Source: an uncultured Candidatus Melainabacteria bacterium (GTDB lineage: Bacteria; Cyanobacteriota; Vampirovibrionia; Gastranaerophilales; Gastranaerophilaceae). Taken from it: DNA of 50,532 nucleotides. The number at the start of each line of letters is the position of its first letter. Position 1 is the stretch's first letter. Under the pieces are notes generated by a model that saw nothing but the letters and a program-made list of their open reading frames with translations, did no database searches and had not been told where the DNA came from. The stretch covers positions 1 to 50,532 of the forward strand of contig CAKVIE010000015.1 of NCBI GenBank assembly GCA_934754505.1, given 5' to 3'. A program made the translations under genes and the position numbers. Below are positions 1 through 12,300 of the stretch, piece after piece.

Positions 1-70
1 GCGTTGAGAGGCTCGAACTCCCGACATCCTCCTTGTAAGGGAGGCGCTCTACCAACTGAGCTAAACGCCC
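1..70 (-). tRNA. tRNA-Val (UAC), 3' end cut by the window edge
   Basis: Read on the minus strand, the cloverleaf starts at 70 with acceptor strand GGGCGTT, then D-arm GCTC/GAGC with an AGTTGGTA loop, anticodon stem CCTCC/GGAGG around loop CTTACAA, a five-base variable loop and T-arm GGGAG-TTCGAGC-CTCTC. The anticodon is TAC (plus positions 35-37), reading GUA valine codons. Only AACGC of the 3' acceptor strand is inside the window, so the last pairs, the discriminator base and any encoded CCA lie before position 1. Confidence 0.95.
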
Positions 71-388
71 TTGCGTATTTTTATTATACATGCACAAACT
101 TAAAATGCAATACTTTTTTTATAAATATTTTTAAAAACTTTTTTGTTTTCGATTTTTCGTAAAAAAACGTAATATATTCTTGCTTAAAACGGGGTGCAAT
201 TATTGGTTGACAGAAATTGTTACATTTTTAATATTAGCTTTGAGAGCCTTATTGCAAGCAATTAGGGTGTAAACCGTTCATTTCTCCTCTGTTTGAAGTT
301 AGAAAACAATATAATATATAGCTTATTATTAAGCAAAATGTTAAAATTAGCTAAAGTGGGTTAATGTAAAAAATATTTGGAAGAAAAA
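71..388. other. AT-rich intergenic region between tRNA-Val and the autotransporter
   Basis: No ORF with coding character is visible in this stretch of about 318 bases. It holds the likely promoter of the autotransporter (207-235), a second isolated TATAAT at 310-315 without a good -35, and the ribosome binding site GGAAG just before the ATG at 389. It would give the autotransporter mRNA a leader of roughly 150 nt. Confidence 0.7.
207..235 (+). promoter_or_regulatory. Probable sigma-70 promoter of the giant autotransporter
   Basis: A perfect -35 TTGACA (207-212) is followed after 17 bp by AATATT (230-235), matching four of six bases of the -10 consensus. It is the best-spaced promoter upstream of the autotransporter start. 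Transcription would begin near 242. Confidence 0.55.
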
Positions 389-3300
389 ATGAGTAAAAAA
401 ACGAAACACGCAAAAGGAAGAAAACGCAAAGATATTAATAAAATGACGAGTTTACTTTTGGCATTGATGTTTTTAGGTATTATGCCTCCGATGTCAGAAG
501 CGGCTTATATTACGTCGGAAACTGAATTGGAAGAATTATTTACAACTACAGGCGGAGATGGAGAAATCAAATCTTCAATTTCGACCTCATCGCCAATAAC
601 AGCAACTGTAAATAATATTATTCTTCATTCCGATTCTGATTCCAATAAGCTCAGCGGTGCGGCAATAAATTTGATTGAGGGCACATCGTTAAAACTTTAT
701 GATTTGGCAATAAGCAATCAAATTTCATTTGCTTCGACGGGTGTTGTTTCTTCTTTGGTTCTCGGTGATAAAGTTAATGAAAGAGCTTCGGGCAGCGGAT
801 TAAGTTTAGGCTCAATCAGCGGTTCGGTTGATGTTTCGGTTGAAACTTTAAAAAATCTTCTTTTCAATAATGATATAAACGTAAATAAATTAACAATTGA
901 CTCAAATTCCACTACTGCAAAAATTACATACAACGGTAATGTTTCGTTAGTTGACTCATATATTCAAAACGCAGGACAAATATTATTAGCTGAAAACAAA
1001 GCTATCACTGCAAAATCTGTTAATTTGTCAGGCGGTAGTTTACAGTTGGGTGCAGGCAGTTCGATAAATGCCACAGGAACTGATGCAAACAGTGGAAAAG
1101 TTGTTATTTCGGGTGCTACGATAAACAACGGCGGTTTGAATAACGGAACAATCAATACAAATCAAGGTTATGTTCAATCAGGGGCAGGAACAAGTGTAAA
1201 AGTTGATTCGGTAAATGCTTCAAACGGTGATATAGCGGTTTCGGCAGGAACATTAAATGCGAATAAGATTTCAGCAGCCGGAAACATAAGCTTGACAGGC
1301 GGCAGCGTTAATGTAAACAAATCGTTGACAACAAGTTCTCCGTCGGGCGGATATGTGCTTATTGACGGTGCGAATGTATCTTTTGCAGATGGAACAAGCA
1401 GTGAAAAGGTTTCTCTTAAATCAAATTCAACTTTAAACGTAAATTCAGGCAGCCTTACAATGGGAAAAAACGGAGAAGTTGAAGCGAACGGTGATATTGA
1501 AATTAATTCAACGGTTAATTTAGGTTCGAATTCGACATTAAAGTCAAGCAATGGTTCAATTACAGTAAATAATGCTGAAATTACAAACGATAAAACTTCA
1601 ACAATTACAGCGAAAAATACATATCAGCAAACAGGTGCATCATCAATTGTAACCGCAAAAGAAATTAAGGCAAATAATGTTGTTGTTGCAGACGGAACTT
1701 TAAATGCAACTACAATCGGTTCAGTAGCTGTTCCGATTGCCGGTACATATAAACAAGCAGGAACTTCCAATGTTTCTGTTGATAATTTGAATACAACAGG
1801 TGACATTACGGTATCTTCGGGTAAAATATCCGTAAAATCCGCAATGAATTCACAAGGAAATATTTCTAATGCGGGAAATATTGTTTCCGAAAATGCAAAT
1901 ATTACGGCAAACGGTGATTATACACAAACGGCAGGTTCATTGAGTTTATCGGCAGGTAATTCATTATCTTCCGAAAATATTGATTTAAAAGGCGGAAGTA
2001 TTTCTTTGGGCAGCGGTTCATCACTTTCTGCAAAAGAAGATATAACTGTTTCCGGTAATACTGTAATAACGAATACGGCGAGAACAGGTTCTATATCCGC
2101 ACTCAATAAATATACTCAAAAAGGAGCATCGCAAGTAACGGTTGACGATGTAACAACCGTTGGTGACTTAGAGTTGAGCGGCGGAACATTAACAACAAAC
2201 AGAGCTGTTTCGGTTGGAAATGATTTAATAGTCAACGGCGGAACTTTTAATGTAAACAGTTCACTTGACATTGCAAATAACTACAATCAAACGGCAGGTA
2301 CTGTTTCTGCAATAACAAACAATATTAATGTTACTCAAGATGCATTGTTGACAGGCGGTAATTTATATCTTGGAAATGCTTCAAATCCGAATGTTGAGTT
2401 GAAGTCCTTAAACGGAGATGTAACGGTAACAAATGCAAATATCAATTCTTCCTCATCTAAAACAGGTAAAATTTCCGCAAAAAATTATATTCAATCAGGA
2501 ACATCAAACGTAAATATAAACGAAATTAATACTAAAACGGTTGATATCAGCGGCGGAAGTTTAACGGCTAATTCCATCGGTTCAAGCGGAGCTTCAAATA
2601 CCCTTGAAACATACAAACAAAGCGGTTCTACGACGAAAGTGACAACCGATGGTTTACAGACAAAAGAATCTATAAGTGTTGATGGCGGAGAACTTATTTC
2701 TAACGGAAATATTGTTTCAGACAAGACTTATTCACAATCCTCAGGAAAAGTAACAGTTGCCAATAACAGACAAGTTAATGCTGGTTCATTGAATTTAACG
2801 GGCGGTGAAATTGCTTTAGGAAACGGTGCTTCGATAGTTTCAAACGGAGCAAACGGAACAAGCGGCAATATTACGGTTACTGATGCCACAATTTCTAAAA
2901 CAATCTCTACAAATAATACGGAAATTATATCTTCAGGCAGTTATATTCAATCGGGAGCAACAAATGTCAATGTTGACAGCTTGACTGCTGCAAGCAACAT
3001 TGATATTACAGGCGGAATATTGAATGCGAAAACTATTTCGGGCGGTTCATATTCACAATCAGGAAATTCATCAAATGTAACAGTTGATAATATTATTACG
3101 AAAGCTGATTCGACAGGTACAGTTACAATTACCGGCGGTTCGTTTACTATTAATAATTCGGCTTCTGTCGGAGGTGATTTCACGGTTACGGGAGCTGCTA
3201 CCAAGTTTATAAACAACTGCGTAGGAGATAATTTCAAAGTAGGCGGTAAATTCACTCAAGATTCCGGTACGATAACGGTTGTTGGTGATAATAAAACACT

Positions 3301-6300
3301 TTCTGCTGACAGTTATACTGTTGGTATCGGTTCAACTTTAGAATTATTAAAGAATGCAACCGTTGCAACAACGACAAAATTTGAAGTTAACGGCGGAACG
3401 GTAAGCGATGTTCTTGACGGCGGTGACGGTACAGGAACAATCAATGCAGGTCGTTATTATGTTCAAGACGGAGCAACTTCAAATGTAACGGTTTCTCAAA
3501 TTAACGCAAATTCCGATAACGGAACGGTTGAATTAAAAGACGGTACACTTAATGTCGGTTCAATCGGTTCTGCAACAAAGAAAATATTCTCATTTATTCA
3601 ATCAAAAGGTGATACAAATATCACAAACGGTTTGTACACGGCAGGAGATGTTTCAATCAATGGCGGAACATTTGATGCAAAAGAGGTTGTTGCAGATGGT
3701 GCGGTAAATGTTGCTAATTCGACAATAGCTGTTGAAAGTATCGGAAAATCCGGTTCGGCAGTAAGTTCATTCTCTCAAACGGCAGGTTCCGCTGAAGTTA
3801 AAAATCTTTATTCTGCAGGAAATATTAATATTTCAGACGGTGCAACCTTTACAGGAAAAGCATCAGGTAAAATTTCTGCTGACGGAGCCGTAAATATTAC
3901 GGGAACAACTACAACAGCTAATTTAAACAGCGGCTTAACGGCGAATTCGTACAGACAAGAAGGTGCAACCGTAAATGTTGCAAACGGAATGGTTGTTGAA
4001 GCAACTCTTGGCGGAGCAACTATATCAGATGGTGCAACATTAAACCTCGGCGACGGCTCTACATTAAAAACAACAGGCGGAAATTCTTCGATAGCAGTTT
4101 CAAATGGTGCGGTTGTTTCGGGTCCAAATGCTATAATTGACTCTAATGTTGATTATACTCAAACGGGTGTTGCAACTTCTGTAAATATCCAATCAGTAAA
4201 TGCAAAGAGAAATTTGGTTGTTGGTTCATCAGATAAGTCAGGCGGTAGTTTACAAACTGTCAACATAGGGTTGACAGATGTGAACAAACCCTTGTCATAT
4301 ACGCAATACGGCTCATCTGTTCTTACGGATTATTTATATGCAGGTGCAAACGGTGTAACATTGAATCAAACAACAGCTTCCGAAACACCGAGCATTAAAA
4401 TCGGAAGATTACTGTCAACCGAAGGCAGCGTAACATTTAATAACGCACAAGTTGATTTAGACGGAAATCTTCTTGCAGAAGGTACTTACGAACAGAATTA
4501 CGGTAGTATTGATGTTGCCTCAAATAAATATATTTCTGCAAATCAAGGAATTAATATTGTTTCGGGAAATATGATTTTAGCAAACGGTTCGGCATTAAAA
4601 ACAACGAATGCGGGTGCTGATATTAATATAATCGGTACTTCAAATATCAATTCGGGAACGAAAAACTTATTCGGTGATATAACCGCACAAGGAAGTTATA
4701 TCCAAAATTCAACAGGTGACATATATGTCAACCAAATCTTGACAGGCGGAGGAAATCCAACGGCCGGTACGGGCGTCAAGGTTTCAGGAACAGGTTCTTT
4801 GACAGTTAATAATATCGGAACGGTAAACAATCAGGTAGGATATTATACACAAGGTGAATCAGGTGCACCTACTGTTGATGTTGATTCTATCCAAACAAGC
4901 GGTGACGTAATCGTTTCGGGTGGAAAATTAACAGCAAGAATTATCGGAACAAACGATGATATTCACAGAATTGCATCATATACGCAAAATAATAATGCGG
5001 AAGAAGTTAATATCGGAGCAGGAGGAATTAATTCAACAGGAAATGTTTCAATAAGCACAGGTAAATTGACAACGACGGGTAATATTGATGCTCGTAACGG
5101 TTCATATATTCAATCCGGTTCATCGGAAGTTACTTTAACTGACGGCAAATCGATATCTTCAAACAATGCGGCATCTTTAGCTGGCGGAGCTTTGTTAAAT
5201 TTAGGCAGCGGTTCAACATTAGATGCCAAAGGCGGATTGACTGTCAGTGATTCAGCTTCAATAAAAGACGCAAGTAGCAATGCGACTGTTAAAGTAACAG
5301 GTTCATATACTCAAGACGGAGCATCGACAGATGTTTCAATTAAGAATTTACTCGTATCTGATACGGTAACGGTAACAGATGGTGTTCTTAATGCAAATCA
5401 AATTGGTGAACAAAGTTCTTCAAAACGTGTCAAGAAATATGTTCAAGGTGATGAAACAACATATCCGAATGTAACCGTAACAAACATGTATGTTGCAGAC
5501 AGTGCAGAGCTTAAGAGCGGAACGTTAACGGTAAACGGAGATTTAAATTCTTCAAATACGGTAGTTGTTGCAGGCGGTATTTTGAATGTAAATGACAAAG
5601 TTACGGCAGGCACGACGTTTACGCAATCGAAGAATGGTCAAGTTAATGTTGCATCAGGAAAAACAATAACAGCGAACGACGGCATTAATTTAACTGGTGG
5701 AAATGTTGTTTTATTAAGTGATTCAACACTTGCAACAATTAATGATACAGCTGATATAACTGTTTCAGGCAATGCAAAAATTAATGGAACATCAAAAAGC
5801 AAAACAGGTGTTATAAATTCAGCAAGATCGTATATTCAAGACGGAACAGGCAGCACGGTTTATGTTAAACAAGTTCTTGCAAAAAATAATGCAGTTGTAA
5901 ACAATGGTGTTTTAAAAGCTGAATCGATAGGAACTCCGACGGATAGAATCGGGGGGACATATCAACAATCGAATGCACAGGTATCGGTTGACAGTATTTA
6001 TGCAAATGATATTTCTATATCAGGTGGAACATTAGAATTGGGAAGCCTTTCGACTCCGTCAACAATTTCCGCATTGAAAGGTATTAATATTAGTGGAGGA
6101 ACATTAAACCTTAATAATACTACATTTGAGGCAATAAACATTTTAACGTCAGATATTCCTCTTTTAATAAACGGAGCAACAGTCAATGTATTTGGAAATA
6201 CATCACTTGGTGCTTATGCAGGCAAATATATTTTTGCCGGACAAATCGGGAATACTTCTGCCACGACTGTTAATATCGGTGACGGACTCGGTGCAACGGA

Positions 6301-9300
6301 TACATTAAATATTGCAGCAGGTGCAGGTAACTTTAAAATCGACTCTAATGCTTTATTAAATATCGGTACGGATGGTATTTTGAATTTAGATGCTGCACAA
6401 GGCGATATAACCTTTGCGAAAGGTTCAAAGACATTTAATAACGGTGTTATAAATATAGTTTCATCAAGCTTGGGTAAAAAAGTTACTTTAGCGGATATTA
6501 ATGATGATTCAAACTATACAGGAAGAATTAATATGGTTTCGGGTAATACCGAAATCAGCGGAGATGTTTTTGTTGACGATTACATTCAAACGTCAGGTTC
6601 AACAACAATTACATCTGATTCTCACTTGAATCTTTCTAATACAGGAAATGCATTTGAGTTAAATGGAGGAACTCTTAATTTAGTAGGACCGAATTCTGAA
6701 ATTTTTGCTAATTCTGGAACATTTAAAGCAGGCAGCGGAACTGAAATCAATTCTGATGGCAGCGGTATCACTACAATCAGTGCTTTGAACAACGTAATAA
6801 ACGGTGCGAAAATCAATGTCAGAAACGGCTCGAATTTATCATTAATATCAATGCCGACAGGTTCAACCAACATTTCTTTAACAGATGTAAATGTTGAAAG
6901 CGGTTCATTTACGGTTTCTGCAAAAGACTCATCAGCAATAATAAGCGGAAGCAGCCTTTCAGCACAAAACGGCGGAACCCTTAATATTAACGGAAACACA
7001 AGTCTTGTAAATTCAACAACGAATTTAACGGACGGTGCTAACTTAAATATTGACAGCACAGACGGAAATGTCGATTTTGATGCAAATTCTGAAATAAAAG
7101 CAGGAGCAAACACTGTTATTTCAATAAAAGGTGACGGAAATAAAGTTTCAATAGACGGCGGCATCAATTCAACATCGAAGACAACAACAGGCTCAATTGA
7201 AAAGACAGGTTCAGGCATACTTGATATTAACAGTAAAATTTACGGAGATAAATTAACTGTTTCAGAAGGTACAACGAATATTAATGATGATGTAAATCTT
7301 TCCGGTGCAGTTAAAATCGAAGGTTTAACAGGTGTCGGAAAGACAGCAACCGTTAATATTGCAGCAGGTAAATCATTAAAAACAACAGATGATATAACAG
7401 TCGGTTCTTTGGATAATTACAACGATACAATTTTAAATCTTGATGCAAATTCATTATTGTCAGGTAGAAATGTATCCTTGAATGCGATAATCAATGCGGT
7501 CAAAGCAACGATTTCAGCAGACAAAAGCAAAGGCGGAATTGTCAGCATCGGAGAAAAAACGAATTTAACAGTATCTCATTATGACGGAGATGGTTCAAAT
7601 ATAACCAAAACGACAATCAGAGGTTCTCAAATCAAGATTTCGGGCGGTTCAACAATAGATGTAAAAGCAGGTGCACAATTAGTTTATGACGGAACGGTCG
7701 TATCGGATGATGCACACTATGACGTTGCAAAAGGCGGTCAATGGACGGCAACGGAAGGTGTATATTCAAATTCCGAATATCAATTAGCTCCCGGTGGTGC
7801 AGTTTTGACTAACAGAGGCGACGTTGTATTAAATTCTGATGTTACATTTACGGAAAGTAATTCTTGGTATAATGGTGGTGCTATTTATAATGAAGGCACT
7901 ATAAAAGCAAATTATAATGCCGAAACAGGAACTTATGCTGAAAATATCGGATTTACCAATAATAAAGCAGGATATGCAAAAGACGGTACGCTTTCAGGTA
8001 TTGATAACCAAAGCGGCGGTGCAATTTACAATACGGTATCCGCAGCAGGTGATAACGGCATAATTCTTTTAGGTGACGGAGCATTCTTTAGAAACAACGT
8101 TGCGACAGGACTTGGCGGAGCTATTTATAATGATAGTGAAGGTTCCGCAACAGAAGATGCTGTTACAATCGGAGCAAATTCGGAATTTTCAGGCAATAAA
8201 GCTTGGGGTAACGGTGGTGCTGTATATACAAAGGCAGGTACGGTTACAATAGGTGACAATGCAACGTTTAGTTCAAACATGGCGGGTTTTGATACAGGTT
8301 CTAAGAAACAAAAGTTATCAAGCGGCGGTGCTTTGTATGTTGAAGACGGTGCAAAATTGAATTTAGGTAAAAATGCTATATTCACAGACAACATGGCTTC
8401 TGCAAACGGTGGTGCAATTTATAATGCAGGTAACTTGAATTTCACAAAAGATGCGGATAATGCATCGGCTATATTTGCAAGAAACGGACATATAGCAATA
8501 GGTACAAACAACCACTATGCCGAAAAGGGCGGTGCTTTATACAATAAAGGAACAATCACTACTACTGATGAAAACGGAAATGTAACAATAGGTTTGGATG
8601 GAGCAACTTTTGGTTCGGAAAACGAATCAGATGCAAACAGTGCAAACTACGGTGGTGCATTATACAGTGAAATTGCAGACGGAACAACCTTTGCTATCAA
8701 AAATTCATTATTTAGAAATAACCAAGCATTAATAAGTGGTGGTGCAATTTACAATGCATCAGGAAATTTGGATATTCAATCTGATACACAAATTGTTCAA
8801 AATAAGGCAAAAGAACAGGGTGGTGCAATATACAACGCAGCAAACGCAACGGTTCAGCTTGAAAAAGGTATAACAATCGGTGCTGACGGAATGGGTAACT
8901 CTGCTAAATACGGCGGCGGTATTTATAATGCAGGTAATCTTGTTATAAACGCAGGCGAAGATGAAAAAGAACAAGTTCACTTTGTTGGAAACAAAGCAAC
9001 AATCGCAGGTGGTGCAATTTACAATAACGGAAATATAAATCCTGCATCAAACAATTCGATAGAATATGTTAATTTTGTTAAAAACACGGCAGGTGATACA
9101 TCATCAAATAAAGCAGGAAAAGGTGGTGCGATTTACAATGAAAACGGAACGATAAGCATTGTAAAATCATTATTTGATTCAAACGAAGCGATTGGTGAAG
9201 CATCAGAAGGCGGTGCAATTTATAACGCAGAGAACGGAATTATCACAATTGGTGATGAAGCTGTTCTTCAAAACAACAAAGCAACAGGTTCAGCAGATAG

Positions 9301-12300
9301 TAAAGGTGGTGCACTTTCAAATTACGGTACTGCAAGTATTAAATCGGGTTCATCGTTGATATTAAACGAAACCAGCGGAAAAGGCGGTGCAATTTACAAT
9401 GCTGAAAATGGTAATTTAAATATTGGCAGCGGAGTTGTAATTGGTGGATTACTTTCAGATTATTATAATGAAACAACACCGACAGCAGGTAACAAAGCAA
9501 GTCTTGGCGGTGGTATTTACAATGACGGAACATTAAATATTGAAAGAAATGCCTCGGTATATATAGTTGGAAACGAAGCTACGGATAAAGGTGGCGGTTT
9601 ATATTATAATTCGCAAAATGCTTTCTCAACAGCAAATTATAATATGGTATTCTATGGTAACAAAGCTGAAAATGAAGGCGGCGGTATTTATAACAGCAAA
9701 GATTCTGCAGGTTTGTTTATCGTATCAAATGCACGATTTGATTCAAACAGTGCAAAAATCGGTTCTGCAATATACAACGCAGGTAATATGTACATTGCAA
9801 ACGATAATATCTTCAGAAATAACAGAGTCGGCAGTGCGATTGGCAACGAAGGAACTTTGGAACTTGCAGAAGGTTTTGAATTTGGATATTTCCAAAATTC
9901 AATACCGCCAAACGCAGGAGCTTTGTACATTAAAGAAGACGGTGTCTTAAACTTAACTTATAAAGATGACCAAAGCGGAAAGTATTCTTTATATATTCAT
10001 AATACAGGATATACAGGAGATGACGGAAACGGAGCGGTTGACGGTGCAGGTTTACACTTAACGGATAATGCAGTCGTTAATACTAAATTGCCGAACGGAA
10101 ATATTCTTGCTAATACATTGTATGGTGCAGTATTTATCGACAATACAGGTTTCCATGGCGGTGGATTATATAAAGATTCGAAGAATCCGTTATTGGTATC
10201 AGGTTCATTGTTCAACGGTAACAGAACTGTTGGAGCAACCGACTTAACAGGAGAAAACAAAGCTGCAGGTGGTGCAATATACAATGCTGGCAAAGATGGT
10301 GATAAGAGCAGAATGTATATTGCTAAAGATACAACTTTCAGCACTAACTCAACGACCGGAAAAGGTGGTGCAATATACAACGGAAACTTCGGATATATGG
10401 AATTTGCTCCCGGATATGTAATGGGTGCAGATACACAGGGCTATTCTAACATTGCAGAAGGAGCAGGCGGTGCAATAGCCAACGAAGGAAATATGGTATT
10501 TAATACTGATTCAACGACAGGCAGAAGTATTTACTTTAAGTACCAAGGCGGAGCTATGAAGGGTTCTTCCGGAAGTGTATATAACGGCAAAGGTGGTGCT
10601 TTGTACGTCGGCGGAAACGGTTTAATAAGTACGGTGGATGCATCAGGAGCGGAAAATACGGCAGCACTTTTAGATGCAGTTTTTACAAACAACGAATCTA
10701 TATATGGCGGTGCTTTATATAAAGAAGCAGGAAAATACAAATTAGATGTTTCAAAAACACAATTCTCAGGAAACAGAGGTTATAAAGACGGTGGTGCTGT
10801 ATATAACAACAGCGGTGAATTGAATTTTGTATTATCGGCAGATGATAATAATATATTTGTCGGAAACCAAGCAGGAAACGATATGTCCTCAATAGCATCA
10901 TCAGGACGAGGCGGTGCAATATACAACGCAGGCGTTATGAAAATTGCAACAGAAGACACAGCATTAACACCGGAAGAGGTATTTTTATCAAACACAGCAA
11001 CAGGTGATGACGGTCAAGGCGGTGCAATATATAACTCAAGTGATTTGACAGTAGGCGGTAATATTGCATTTGTTAAAAACTCGGCTAAAAAAGGCGGTGC
11101 AATAGCATCAAGCGGAAATGTTGTTTTAGACTTGACAGCTGGTGACATTGTATTTAGTCAAAACACGGCAGAAGTCGGTTCGGCAATATTCTTGAACGGT
11201 GGTTCATTAGTAATAAAAGATTCAAATGAAGCAGGTAAACAAAATACATTAACATTTGTTGATGGAGATGAATCACAAGGTATTATTGCACAGACGATTG
11301 CAAGTGAAGGTGCAAATGCTTTTACAGTAAGAGGCGGTAATGTAAACTTCTTCTCAGATGCAAGCGGATATAACGGAACATATTACCAAACAGGTGGTGT
11401 TGTTACTGTTAAGAATAAGTTCTTGAATATATCAGACGGACCTATCAGAACGGTAACAGGCGGTACGTTTATTTTAGATAAGGGTGCTGAATTATCATCA
11501 GATTACTTGTTAATTTCAAACGTAGAACCTGATACGGATAATAAAGCAAAAATCATTTTCAACAAGAACGATAAAGCGACGTTGACGGATTTGAGTGCAT
11601 TGTATGAAAACACTGCAACGAACAACTACTTTGTATATGGAAATGATGAAAATTCTCATAAGATTTCATTGAGAGCAGCAGATGTTGAAATCAATGATGT
11701 TGCAGAGATTAAGAATGATTCAATAATTGGTAATGCTAAAAACTCTTATGCAGTAAGAAACTTGACATTATCAAACGGAGCAAAATTAAATGCACAAATG
11801 AAGGTTTACGGCGGTACAACATCGACCGATGAAGGTGCTGCATTAACCTTGAATGAAGGAGCATTAGGTTCTGACAAAGCAGGTGTTGAATTAAAGGGTT
11901 ATAATTCAAAATTAAATATTAATAACACTTCAACAGAAATCGAACTTGGCGGAAAGATTGCAAATGACGGTTCGTCATATTTGTCGGAAATCAATAAAAC
12001 CGGTGCAGGAGCGGTAACGATATCGGGAGATGCATCGGGATATGACGGCAAATATACGCAAAATGCAGGCTTGGTAGAATTTGTTGACGGTTCTAAATTC
12101 TTCGGAAACGGAACGACGACAAAGGATCCTGTATCGCAAGAATCATATATCACAGGCGGTACGTTAAAGATTGCAGACAGTGTAACGTTTGAAAACGGAA
12201 CAGTTGTTTCTGTTGGCGGTAATGCAACCTTCTCAACTGCAAAACAATCAAATGTTGATTTGACGGGTACAAGCGGAGCAATTTTGACGATGGTTGATCC